Assembly (NCBI RefSeq): GCF_001013905.1
Contig: NZ_LN831790.1
Location: 1,116,001-1,180,000 of the forward strand
Source: Streptomyces leeuwenhoekii
GTDB lineage: Bacteria > Actinomycetota > Actinomycetes > Streptomycetales > Streptomycetaceae
Length of the DNA: 64,000 bases
Direction of reading: 5' to 3'
Positions 23,507-31,691 of the stretch are shown here, piece by piece (position 1 is the first letter of the stretch; every line of letters begins with the position of its first letter). Both the position numbers and the translations under genes were made by a program. The notes under the pieces are model-generated. The model was not told the DNA's origin, ran no database searches, and saw only the letters and a program-made list of their open reading frames with translations.

Positions 23507-24309
23507 GGACGGTCCGCCGAGAACCTCGTGGCCGCCTGCCCCGACGCGAACTCCGCGATCCTGAGGCGGACCGCGTCGGAGGACATCAGGCGGGCGAACT
23601 CGCCGACCGCGTACTCCCGTGTGCCCTCGTCGACGATCCACAGGCGGCGCATGTACCTCTTGAGGCCTGCGACGACGGCCTGGTCGAACCTCGACGCGCG
23701 GAAGAGCAGGCGGCGCAGGGAGGGCCACGCGTCCTCGGTGACCTCGTCCACCAGCCGGCACCGCTCGGCCTCGACGGCTCCCACCGGCAGGGTGCTCAGG
23801 GCCATCGTGTGGGCCCGCTGGAAACCGACGCGACGGATGAGGAAGGGGAGGACGGAGCAGGGCATCAGTCCCCACAGCGCCTCCGGGAGGCTGAACTGGC
23901 TCCGCCCGGTCGCGTAGACGAAGTCGCACGCCGCCACCAGTCCCAAACCGCCGCCGACGACCTGGCCGTCGACCCGGGCGACCACGATCCGGCCCACCGA
24001 GGTCAGCCGTTCGAGCAGGGCGTAGTACTCGGTGCCGCCCCGGCTCGCGTCCGGGCCGCCGGCACCGGTTCCGGCGGCGTCGTACAGGTCCATGCCACTG
24101 CAGAAGGTGCCGCCTTCCGCCTCCAGCACCACCAGACGGCAGTCCTCGGTGCGTTCGGCAAGATCAAGAGCCGCGCCCAGTTCGGCGAGCAGGGTGGCGG
24201 TGATGCTGTTCTGCCGCTCGGGCCGGGTGAGCCGGACGGTGAGCATTCCGCGGTCGTAGGCCAGGCTCAGCGTCTCGTGGGCGGTCATGCCGGAGCCGCC
24301 GGGGGTCAT
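23503..24309 (-). CDS. Enoyl-CoA hydratase/isomerase of a beta-branching cassette
   Basis: A 268-residue crotonase-superfamily protein. Visible motifs are FCSGMDLYD, where the first oxyanion-hole residues lie, and VVGGGLGLVAACDF, the second oxyanion region. The start at 24309 gives an ATGA overlap with the HMG-CoA-synthase-like gene; an internal ATG at 24288 is possible. Next to HCS and AT-ER genes, this is the ECH of a polyketide beta-alkylation cassette (LnmF role). It would dehydrate, and possibly decarboxylate, the HMG-type intermediate on an ACP. Only one ECH is visible here, as in leinamycin; a second may lie outside the window. Confidence 0.88.
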   Translation of the reverse strand: MTPGGSGMTAHETLSLAYDRGMLTVRLTRPERQNSITATLLAELGAALDLAERTEDCRLVVLEAEGGTFCSGMDLYDAAGTGAGGPDASRGGTEYYALLERLTSVGRIVVARVDGQVVGGGLGLVAACDFVYATGRSQFSLPEALWGLMPCSVLPFLIRRVGFQRAHTMALSTLPVGAVEAERCRLVDEVTEDAWPSLRRLLFRASRFDQAVVAGLKRYMRRLWIVDEGTREYAVGEFARLMSSDAVRLRIAEFASGQAATRFSADRP

Positions 24310-25541
24310 GTCCACTGGTACCTCCGGTGGAAGTCCCGGATCTCGTCGAGCACCAGCAGGCCACGCCCTTCGAACTTGCTCTCGTACACCTCCGCGTAGG
24401 AGGCGGGGTCGAACACCTGGTCGCGGACTCCGCACATCCGCTGCGCGGCGCCGTCGGCGATCACCTCGTACTCCGCCATCGTCAGCGGGTGGCGGTCCTC
24501 GATGGCACCCGCGATGTCCATGGCCGCGAGCTCTCTGGCCGCACCGGCGGGCACCACGCCGCTGTAAAACTCCGAAGCGCACCCGGAGCCGTAGGAGAAC
24601 ATGCCCACCCTGCGTGCGCCGGCGTCGGGCCCGTCCTGGTCCACCAGGGAGCACAGGGCAAGGTACAGCGCGGCGGAGTAGACGTTTCCGACCCGCGTGC
24701 AGTAGGCGAGCGAGGCGGCGGTACGGCGCTCGAAATCGGCCTCGACCTTTTCCGCGGACCAGCCCTTGAGCCGGCGCAGCAGGGTGCGGTGCGCGCCCTT
24801 GACCATGCCGGCGAACGGGGTGTGCAGCACCAGGCGGTCGAAGGTCTCGGCGATGTCCGCGCCGACGACGCGTTCCGCGTAGTGCCGGTAGCTGTGCTCC
24901 AGGCAGGTCATGTAGGACAGCAGCGACAGGTCGGAGTCCCCGGCCTCCAGATCGGGCCGGGGACGGAGGGTGTCCATGACCTCGTAGCTGTGGAAGCCGC
25001 TGGCGCCGGCGTCGAGGGCGAGGATCCGCGGTCGGCTGCCGACGACCATGGCAACCGCGCCCGCCCCCTGCGAGGGCTCCCAGTAGGTATCGCGGGCCGC
25101 CGCGCTGGCGGCGTCGGCGGCCACGACCAGCGCCTTCGCCTCCGGGTCGCCCCCGGCGGACAGGATGCCGGCGGCGGTCCGCAGCGCGGCGGTGCCCCCG
25201 TAGCAGGCGTGCTTGGTCTCGAACGAGCGGCAGCGCCTGCCGAGTCCCAGCGCGTCGTGGACGTAGGTGCTCAGCGGCTTGCCGAAGTCCAGCCCGGACT
25301 CGGTGCCGACGACGACCAGTTCGATGCGGTCCCGCTCGTCGGGGGTGAGGGCGTCCACGAGCGGCCTGGCCGCGTTGACGGCGTTGGTGACCGCGTCCTC
25401 GCAGGGCAGGTTCACCGACTTCTGGCGCATCATCAGGTTGCCGAACCGCCGCATGTCCAGACCGCGCGCCTCGAACAGGGTCCGCGTGTCCAGCGAGGCC
25501 CTGCCGACGTAGGCGTTGATCGCCTCGATCCCGACGTCCAT
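24306..25541 (-). CDS. HMG-CoA synthase-like enzyme (HCS) for polyketide beta-branching
   Basis: A 411-residue protein with the HCS nucleophile Cys113 in KHACYGG, a conserved histidine in LHTPFAG, and glycine-rich segments such as SYGSGCASEF. It condenses an acyl group, carried on a donor ACP, with the beta-keto of the chain to install a beta-alkyl branch (LnmM role). Its ATG follows the stop of the DUF6039-like gene B directly (TGAATG). The donor ACP and the AT/decarboxylase expected from the leinamycin model (LnmL, LnmK) are not in this window and may lie to the left. Confidence 0.93.
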   Translation of the reverse strand: MDVGIEAINAYVGRASLDTRTLFEARGLDMRRFGNLMMRQKSVNLPCEDAVTNAVNAARPLVDALTPDERDRIELVVVGTESGLDFGKPLSTYVHDALGLGRRCRSFETKHACYGGTAALRTAAGILSAGGDPEAKALVVAADAASAAARDTYWEPSQGAGAVAMVVGSRPRILALDAGASGFHSYEVMDTLRPRPDLEAGDSDLSLLSYMTCLEHSYRHYAERVVGADIAETFDRLVLHTPFAGMVKGAHRTLLRRLKGWSAEKVEADFERRTAASLAYCTRVGNVYSAALYLALCSLVDQDGPDAGARRVGMFSYGSGCASEFYSGVVPAGAARELAAMDIAGAIEDRHPLTMAEYEVIADGAAQRMCGVRDQVFDPASYAEVYESKFEGRGLLVLDEIRDFHRRYQWT

Positions 25542-26423
25542 TCAGCTGCCGCCCGCCGCACCAGGGTAGTGCGGCACCAGCACGGTGTCCTGGAACGTGC
25601 CGTCGAGGAACATCCGCCCCCAGTACCCTCCGCCGTGGCGGTCGGGGACCCACTGGGCGGACAGCAGCTCGCGCAGGCGGGCGTCCTCGGCCTCCAGTTC
25701 CACGATGCGCCGGTAGTCGTCGAGCGTGCGCAGATGGATCAGCCAGTGCAGGCGGTCCTGCTTGCCCCACTGCTCCTCGTAGAGGAAGACCGTGGCGTGT
25801 CCCTCCAGCCGCTCGTTGACCCGGGCGAGCCATTCCATGGCGAATTTCCGCCCCTCCTTGCGGAGCGCGAACCTCACCTGGCCGGTCCGGTGGACGACGA
25901 CGCGGGCGTTGGCGCTGTGCAGCATGTTCTCGGGGGACTGCCCGGTCTGGAAGCGGGCCGGCGTCGCGAACAGGCCGTCCAGCTCCTGGCCGTCGGCGTG
26001 GGTGAAGCCGTGCTGGGGGACGATCACCTTCTCCTGGAACGACCCCTCGACGAACATTCTCTCCCAGTTGCCGCCGCCCCGGTCGCTGAGCCGGTCGGAG
26101 GTGGAGACCTCCTGAAAGTCGGAGTCGTGGTCCACCATTTCCAGCAGCCGCCCGTAGTCGTTGGGCGCCCGCATGTGAATGAGCCAGTGCATTCTGTCCT
26201 GTACGCCGAACAACTCCTCGTACAGCAGAGTCGTCGCGTAGGGGTGCAGCGACTTGTTGGTGAAGAACTGGAGATCCCGCGCGAAGGAACGGGCCTCCTT
26301 GCGGAATTCGTAGGAAATCTGACCGACCCGGTGGATTATCAGGCCCGCGTTCGCCGAGTTGAGCAACTCCTCGGCGGGATGCTCGACCTGCTCTGCGGCC
26401 GGTGGGACGAAAGACCACGCCAT
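25542..26423 (-). CDS. DUF6039-like protein B (internally duplicated)
   Basis: A 293-residue paralogue of the protein encoded at 19928-20941, with the same two-half structure: LLNSANAG...YEELFGVQDRMHWLIHM...WERMF in the first half and MLHSANAR...YEEQWGKQDRLHWLIHL...WGRMFLDG in the second. I chose ATG 26423 (MAWSFVPP) because AAAGGGA sits before it and the 42 upstream codons do not look coding. It heads an operon with HCS, ECH and AT-ER, separated from the divergent methyltransferase gene by a 243-bp region holding a candidate operator. Function unknown; its position suggests a tailoring or accessory role in the pathway. Confidence 0.8.
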   Translation of the reverse strand: MAWSFVPPAAEQVEHPAEELLNSANAGLIIHRVGQISYEFRKEARSFARDLQFFTNKSLHPYATTLLYEELFGVQDRMHWLIHMRAPNDYGRLLEMVDHDSDFQEVSTSDRLSDRGGGNWERMFVEGSFQEKVIVPQHGFTHADGQELDGLFATPARFQTGQSPENMLHSANARVVVHRTGQVRFALRKEGRKFAMEWLARVNERLEGHATVFLYEEQWGKQDRLHWLIHLRTLDDYRRIVELEAEDARLRELLSAQWVPDRHGGGYWGRMFLDGTFQDTVLVPHYPGAAGGS

Positions 26424-26532
26424 GGTGTCGAAATCCCTTTCCCGTACGGCTGTCCGGCATCTGCCGGACAGCCGTGCATCACATTTGGTCCCGACGGTGC
26501 GACGCACGCTAACCGGCCACCGCGGCGGCTTC

Positions 26533-26548
26533 TGCTCAAAGTTGGGCA
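26533..26548. promoter_or_regulatory. Candidate cluster operator, TGCTCAAAGTTGGGCA
   Basis: A 16-bp palindrome with one mismatch to TGCTCA-N4-TGAGCA, placed between two divergent operons, 110 bp from the DUF6039-like gene B start and 119 bp from the methyltransferase start. It could control both directions. Confidence 0.6.
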
Positions 26549-26666
26549 ACGCCCGGGTACCCCCGCTCCGCTACACTCCCCCGCAAGCGGACCGCTCGGT
26601 CCTCTTAGTCCGAACAGCGGCGGGTGCCGGTGCAAGGGTTTCCCGCCCGGATTGGAGAGCACGCCC

Positions 26667-27425
26667 ATGCCGCAAGTCACCGCCGAGTCGCTGTCGTTCG
26701 ACACGGCCGCCGACGAGTACGACGCTTACCACGGCGGCCTGGAACGAGGGCGCAAGGCAGCCGAGGACCTCTCTCCCCATCTTCTGCCCGGAACCGTTCT
26801 GGACATCGGCCTGGGCACCGGGCTGGTCGACGTCGGCCTTCGTGAGCTGGGACATTCCGTCATCGGTGTGGAACTGGCACCCGAGATGGTCTCCCGCGCC
26901 CACAGCCGCCTGGGCGGGCGGGTCGCCCTGGGCGACGCGCACTCCCTGCCGTTCGCCTCGTCCTCCCTGGCGAACGTCGTGATGGTGCACGTCCTGCACG
27001 TGGTGGACGACATGGACCGGGTCCTCGCCGAGACGGCGCGCGTCCTCGCCCCGGGCGGGCGGCTGGTGACCGTGCACGGCGTGCCGGTCGCCGAGCCCGA
27101 CGAGCTCGTCGAGGCCGAGGCGCCGCTCAACGTCCTCAAGCCCGAGGTGCCCGACACCCCCGAGCGGCTCGCGGCCGCCGCCGCCAAGGCGGGGCTGCGG
27201 GTGCTGGAGGAGGCGGCGGTGAACCCGTACGAGATCGACCTGTCGCCCAACCAGTACGCCGACAGCATCGAGGGCCGCGTGTGGTCCTACCTGAAGGATG
27301 TCGACGGCGACACCTGGCAGCGGCTCGTCGTACCCGTCGCCGCGGCGCTGCGCGCCCTGCCCGAACCCGACCGGGAACGCCACCAGGTGTGGCGCGTTCC
27401 GCTCACCGTCCTCGTCAAGGACTGA
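26667..27425 (+). CDS. Class I SAM-dependent methyltransferase
   Basis: A 252-residue protein with the SAM-binding glycine motif LDIGLGTGLVDVG (about residues 45-57), the acidic VELAPEM after strand 2, and the LAPGGRLV post-motif. The ATG has GGAGA upstream. The N-terminal DTAADEYDAY resembles UbiE/COQ5-like small-molecule methyltransferases. It is the first gene of a plus-strand operon with an adenylating enzyme (18 bp gap), TetR and MFS genes. The methyl acceptor cannot be deduced; a cluster product or intermediate is likely. The Trm112-like tail encoded by the next gene could be its activator, which is speculative. Confidence 0.88.
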   Translation: MPQVTAESLSFDTAADEYDAYHGGLERGRKAAEDLSPHLLPGTVLDIGLGTGLVDVGLRELGHSVIGVELAPEMVSRAHSRLGGRVALGDAHSLPFASSSLANVVMVHVLHVVDDMDRVLAETARVLAPGGRLVTVHGVPVAEPDELVEAEAPLNVLKPEVPDTPERLAAAAAKAGLRVLEEAAVNPYEIDLSPNQYADSIEGRVWSYLKDVDGDTWQRLVVPVAAALRALPEPDRERHQVWRVPLTVLVKD

Positions 27426-27443
27426 CCCGTCAAGGGGGACCAC

Positions 27444-29162
27444 GTGGATTCCCGGACCGCCGTTCCCAGGGACACAGCGCCCGACTTCACCTTCACCGAC
27501 CTGCTCCGTGAGCGGGCCGCCGAAGACTTCGGCGGCGTGGCGCTCACGGTCGACGGGGGCCTCACTCTGACGTACGGCGAGTGGGACCGCCGCGCGGACG
27601 CGGCCGCGAACGGCCTGCTCCGCCTGGGCGAGGCCCGCCTGCGCCAGGTCGCCCTGCTCTTCAGCGGCCTCGACTGGGCGGACTACGCCGTGGCGTACCA
27701 CGCCGCGCAGCGGACCGGCGCGACCACGGTGCACTTCAACGACACCATGCCCCCCGAGGAGGTCGCCCGCAGGCTGGAGGAGTGCGGGGTCAACGGCATC
27801 GTGCACGGTGCCGCGCTGCGGCCGCCCGCGGGCTTCACCGGCTGGACCGCGACCGTCCCAGAACTGGAGGCGGGAGAGCCCGGCCCGCCGCCGCGCGGAA
27901 CGGTCACCGATGCCGTCGCCGACATCCTCTATACCTCGGGCACCACCGGGCCGGCCAAGGCCATCACGGTGACGCACAGCAACATGATGTACGGGCGCGC
28001 GCGCCCCACCATCGACACCCTCGGAGAGTCCGAATACCTGCTGGCCGCCATGCCCCTGGGCACCTCGTCCAGCCAGGGCACCATCTCGCTGCCGCTGCTG
28101 TCGCGCAGTACGTTGCTCACCGTCCTGCCCGACTCCCCCGAGCGCACGGCCGAACTGATCCAGCGCTACCGCGTCGGCTCGGTCATGATCACTCCGGCGA
28201 CGGCGCTCACCCTGGTACGGGCCCGGGTGCACGAGCGGTACGACCTGAGCAGTGTGCACACCGTGACCAGCGCGTCGTCCGCCTTCCCGCCAGCGGTCGC
28301 CGTCGAGCTGCTCGCGATGCTGCCGGGAGCCCGGCTGGCGACCGCGTACACCTCGTTGGAGGCGTCGCCGGCCGTGGTCCTGAACGTTTTCGACCCGGCC
28401 AAGCCCCTCTCCCTGGGCCGCCCCGCGCACGGCACCCATGTCCGCATAGCCGACGAGCAGGGAAACTCCCTGCCCATGGGCCGGGTCGGAGAGATATGGC
28501 TGCACAGCGAGGCCCCCAAGCGCCGCTACCTCGACACCGCCCTCGACAAGCGGTTCCACATCGGCGAGTGGACCCGTATGACGGATCTGGGGTGGCTGGA
28601 CGAGGACGGTGATCTGCACTTCTTCGACCGGGTGGCGGACGCGATCCGCTCGGACGGCGACCTGGTCTCCAGCATCGAGGTGGAGGCCGTGCTCTACGAA
28701 CACCCCGCGGTCCGGGAGGCGGCCGTGATCGGCACCCCCGACCCCGCACGGGGCGAGGCGGTGAGCGCGGTGCTGGTGCTGTCCTCCCCGGACGAGCTGG
28801 ACAGCGTCCGGGCCTTCGCCGACGCCCGGTTGCCCGCCGCCAAGTCCCCCGTCCGGTACTTCACGACCGACGCCCTGCCCCGCAGCTTCCTCGGCAAGGT
28901 GCTCAAGCGGGAGCTGCGCGACCACTACGCGCGCGCCCGTGTCCCCACCCAGCAACAGCGGGCGCCAGAGCCCGCCCTGACAAGGAGAACGACCATGCCG
29001 CTCGAAACCGAACTCCTCGATGTCCTGGCCTGCCCGGACCACCCCGACGCGGGACTGAGGCACGACGAGACCGACGAATCCCTGACCTGTCGGGAGTGCG
29101 GCCACACCTTCCCGGTGCTGCGGGGCATCCCCGTCATGCTGCCGAAAAGCGCCAGGAAGTGA
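27444..29162 (+). CDS. Acyl-CoA synthetase/adenylating enzyme with C-terminal Trm112-like domain
   Basis: A 572-residue ANL-superfamily protein. The core motif is YTSGTTGPAKAI, and a C-terminal catalytic lysine is likely in SFLGKVLKR. Residues from about 517 form a small domain beginning MPLETELLDVLACP and containing CRECGHTF, matching the Trm112/UPF0434 zinc-ribbon family. The GTG start has AAGGGGGA before it. The tail has its own Met at 28995 with AAGGAG seven bases upstream, so it could also be translated alone. A TGA in another frame just before that ribosome site suggests two ancestral genes fused by a small indel. The acid substrate is unknown; roles in extender, starter or tailoring supply are possible. 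Confidence 0.85.
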   Translation: MDSRTAVPRDTAPDFTFTDLLRERAAEDFGGVALTVDGGLTLTYGEWDRRADAAANGLLRLGEARLRQVALLFSGLDWADYAVAYHAAQRTGATTVHFNDTMPPEEVARRLEECGVNGIVHGAALRPPAGFTGWTATVPELEAGEPGPPPRGTVTDAVADILYTSGTTGPAKAITVTHSNMMYGRARPTIDTLGESEYLLAAMPLGTSSSQGTISLPLLSRSTLLTVLPDSPERTAELIQRYRVGSVMITPATALTLVRARVHERYDLSSVHTVTSASSAFPPAVAVELLAMLPGARLATAYTSLEASPAVVLNVFDPAKPLSLGRPAHGTHVRIADEQGNSLPMGRVGEIWLHSEAPKRRYLDTALDKRFHIGEWTRMTDLGWLDEDGDLHFFDRVADAIRSDGDLVSSIEVEAVLYEHPAVREAAVIGTPDPARGEAVSAVLVLSSPDELDSVRAFADARLPAAKSPVRYFTTDALPRSFLGKVLKRELRDHYARARVPTQQQRAPEPALTRRTTMPLETELLDVLACPDHPDAGLRHDETDESLTCRECGHTFPVLRGIPVMLPKSARK

Positions 29163-29330
29163 CCCGTCCGTGAACACGCCCGTGCCCGACGTCCGGTGGG
29201 CCTCGACGGCATCGCCGCGGCCCGGGCACCTGGCCTTGCCGGGCGACGTGGAACCGCGGCGGACGACGAGCCACCACCACGCCGCCGAGGAGCCGAAGGG
29301 CGCCGCCCGAGACCAGGAGTGAGGGATTCC

Positions 29331-30023
29331 ATGTCCACGCGTACGACCCCGCGGTCACGTACCGACGCGGTGCGCAACCAGCGGCTGCTGGTGGAGGCGG
29401 CCACCCGTGCCTTCGCCGAGCACGGCCTGGCTGTTCCCATCTCGCGGATCGTGCGGGAGGCGGGGCTCGGCAAAGGGACGATTTTCCGCTGCTTCCCCAC
29501 CAAGGACCACCTCGTGGCGGCCGTCGTCCGGGAGCGGTTCGCCGAACTCGCCGCGGGGGCCGAGTCACTGTTCGACGAGGAGGACGCCGGAAGGGCCCTC
29601 CACTCCTTCATGGCGAGCGCCGCGGCGGTGTACATCGGCGACCGCGGGTTCTTCGAGTCGCTCTCGCTGGCACCGCGCTCCCACCCGGAGGTCCGCGAGG
29701 TCGAGCAGCGGCTGATCACCGCCGTGGAGCAGCTGGTGACCCGCGCCCAGCGGCAGGGCGCGGTGCGCGCGGACGTCACCGCGACGGACATCCTCCTGCT
29801 CCTGGGCGGTGTGCGGCAGGCCGCCGCTCCGCTGCACGCCACCGTGCCCGAACTGTGGCGGCGCTACCTCGACGTTGTCTTCGACGGGCTGGCCCCGCCG
29901 CCCCCGGGCCACCGCCCGCTGACCGTGCCCGCACCCACCAGGGAGCAGTACGAGGAGTCCGCGCGGGGTCTCGCCCGGCCCTCCCCCGCCACGACCGACC
30001 AGGACCGCGAGGTCCGCCCGTAG
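29331..30023 (+). CDS. TetR-family transcriptional regulator
   Basis: A 230-residue protein with an N-terminal helix-turn-helix: RLLVEAATRAFAEHG, then ISRIVREAGLGKGTIFRCF and KDHLVAAVV. The remaining 160 residues form the variable ligand-binding domain. The ATG at 29331 is preceded by GAGTGAGGGA; a longer in-frame start at 29196 lacks the family fold before it. It sits directly upstream of an MFS exporter gene, the usual arrangement for a repressor that senses the exported compound. It is also the only regulator inside the biosynthetic region, so it is a candidate to bind the shared TGCTCA-N4-TGAGCA sites, although none lies immediately upstream of its own start. Confidence 0.93.
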   Translation: MSTRTTPRSRTDAVRNQRLLVEAATRAFAEHGLAVPISRIVREAGLGKGTIFRCFPTKDHLVAAVVRERFAELAAGAESLFDEEDAGRALHSFMASAAAVYIGDRGFFESLSLAPRSHPEVREVEQRLITAVEQLVTRAQRQGAVRADVTATDILLLLGGVRQAAAPLHATVPELWRRYLDVVFDGLAPPPPGHRPLTVPAPTREQYEESARGLARPSPATTDQDREVRP

Positions 30024-30081
30024 TCCGGCCCGCGGCGCACCACCGCCGGCCCGTCCCCATCCCGTCGTCCCAGGAGTACTC

Positions 30082-31584
30082 GTGACCGTCTCACCGGTGA
30101 AGGGCCCACATCCGGCCGGGGAAGGGGCCCGAAGCGGCCCCGCCCGCCCGGGGCTGCTGCTCCTCTTCCTCTGTCTGGCCGACCTGATGGTCGTGCTGGA
30201 CGCCACGATCGTGAACGTCGCCCTTCCGTCGATGAAGAGCGGACTGGGCATGACGCAGACCGACCTCCAGTGGGTCGTCAACGGCTACGCGCTCGTGTTC
30301 GGCGGCTTCCTGATGCTGGGAGGCCGGCTCGGCGACCTCTTCGGTCGCAAGCGGCTGTTCCTGATCGGCGTGGTGTTGTTCACCGCCGCCTCGGTGGTCA
30401 ACGGCTTCGCCGAGGACGCCGTCGTCCTGATCGTCGGCCGCTGCCTCCAGGGCCTGGCCGGCGCACTGATCGCCCCCACGGGCCTGTCGATCATCAACAC
30501 CTCGTTCACGGACACCTCCATGCGCACCAAGGCGCTCGGCGCGTGGGGCACCATCGCGGCGGCCGGCGGCGCGCTGGGCCTCCTGCTGGGCGGTGTCCTC
30601 AGCACCGCGCTGTCATGGCACTGGATCTTCTTCATCAACGTGCCCATCGGCGTCGTGATCCTGCTGGGCTCGCGCCTGATCCCCAACTCCCGGTCGCGGG
30701 AGGAGGATCCGTCGGTCGACTACGCGGGGGCCGTGACGCTCACCGGCGGCCTGCTGCTGCTGGTCCTGGCGCTCAGCCACGGGGAGTCGTGGGGCTGGAC
30801 CTCCGCCCGCACCCTCGGCTGCGCGGGGGCGGCGCTGCTGCTCCTGGCCCTGTTCCTCGTGGCGTCGGTCCACAGCCGTTCACCGATCGTCCGGCTCGGG
30901 ATCTTCCGCATCCGCACGCTGGCCGTCGCCGATTTGGTCCTGCTGATGCTGACGTCCGGGATCTTCTCGATGTTCTTCTTCTCCTCCCTCTACCTGCAGG
31001 ACGTCCTGAACTACAGCCCGTTCCGCGCGGGTCTGGCCTTCCTGCCCGCCGCCATCGGCGTGATGGTGGGTGCGACGCTGGCGCAGCCGGTCGTGAACCG
31101 GCTGGGTCCCGTCGCCGTCGGCACCGCCGGACTGGCCATCGGCGCGGTGGGCATGCTACTCCTCGCCCGGCTGCCGGATGAGGGCGACTACGCCGGGGGC
31201 CTGCTTCCGGGGCTGCTCACGCTCTCCATCGGCCTGGGGCTGGCCTTCGTCCCGGTGACGCTGCTGGCCACCTCCGGGGTCCCGGAGCAGGATGCCGGCC
31301 TCGCCTCGGGGCTGTACCAGACGGTCCAGGAGATCGGCGGGGCGATCGGCCTCGCGGTGCTGTCGGCCCTGGCGACGCGCCGGGCCGCCGAGGAGCTGGA
31401 CGGCGCCTCGGCCGGTGACGCGGCCGCCCAGGTGGCGGCCCAGGTCGCCGGTTTCCGCACCGCGTTCCTGGGCGGAGCGGTGGCCCTGCTGGCAGGAGCC
31501 GTGGTGTTCGCGGCCCTGCTGCGCAAGCGGCACGTGGCCCCCGTGATGGAGCAGGCGGCGAAGTCGGACGTCCAGCCGGCCTGA
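30082..31584 (+). CDS. MFS drug exporter, DHA2 (14-TMS) type
   Basis: A 500-residue membrane protein with the DHA2 motif LMVVLDATIVNVALPS in TM1, GRLGDLFGRK between TM2 and TM3, and about 14 hydrophobic segments. It resembles EmrB/QacA-type proton-driven exporters. The GTG at 30082 follows CAGGAG. It ends the plus-strand operon and is the likely exporter of the cluster product, giving self-protection. The transcript would end at the very long inverted repeat starting 37 bp after the stop codon. Confidence 0.94.
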   Translation: MTVSPVKGPHPAGEGARSGPARPGLLLLFLCLADLMVVLDATIVNVALPSMKSGLGMTQTDLQWVVNGYALVFGGFLMLGGRLGDLFGRKRLFLIGVVLFTAASVVNGFAEDAVVLIVGRCLQGLAGALIAPTGLSIINTSFTDTSMRTKALGAWGTIAAAGGALGLLLGGVLSTALSWHWIFFINVPIGVVILLGSRLIPNSRSREEDPSVDYAGAVTLTGGLLLLVLALSHGESWGWTSARTLGCAGAALLLLALFLVASVHSRSPIVRLGIFRIRTLAVADLVLLMLTSGIFSMFFFSSLYLQDVLNYSPFRAGLAFLPAAIGVMVGATLAQPVVNRLGPVAVGTAGLAIGAVGMLLLARLPDEGDYAGGLLPGLLTLSIGLGLAFVPVTLLATSGVPEQDAGLASGLYQTVQEIGGAIGLAVLSALATRRAAEELDGASAGDAAAQVAAQVAGFRTAFLGGAVALLAGAVVFAALLRKRHVAPVMEQAAKSDVQPA

Positions 31585-31620
31585 CGCGCGGACGCGCGGA
31601 CGGCCCGGACACGCGGACGC

Positions 31621-31691
31621 GTAGACGCCCGCACACGCGACGGCCGGAGGCGGTGTCACCGCCTCCGGCCGTCGCGTGTGCGGGCGTCTAC
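31621..31691. terminator. Very long perfect inverted repeat between convergent genes
   Basis: Two 35-nt arms (31621-31655 and 31657-31691) are perfect reverse complements around a single central base, so the hairpin would have over 30 base pairs and a small loop. It separates the converging exporter and glycosyltransferase genes and includes the glycosyltransferase stop codon (31688-31690). It should terminate transcription from both sides. No U-tract follows, as is common in Streptomyces. Confidence 0.85.

Noticed and set aside
26571..29177. 868-codon minus-strand frame opposite the methyltransferase and adenylating enzyme
   Set aside because: No family motif is visible, while the plus strand shows complete domains with ribosome sites.
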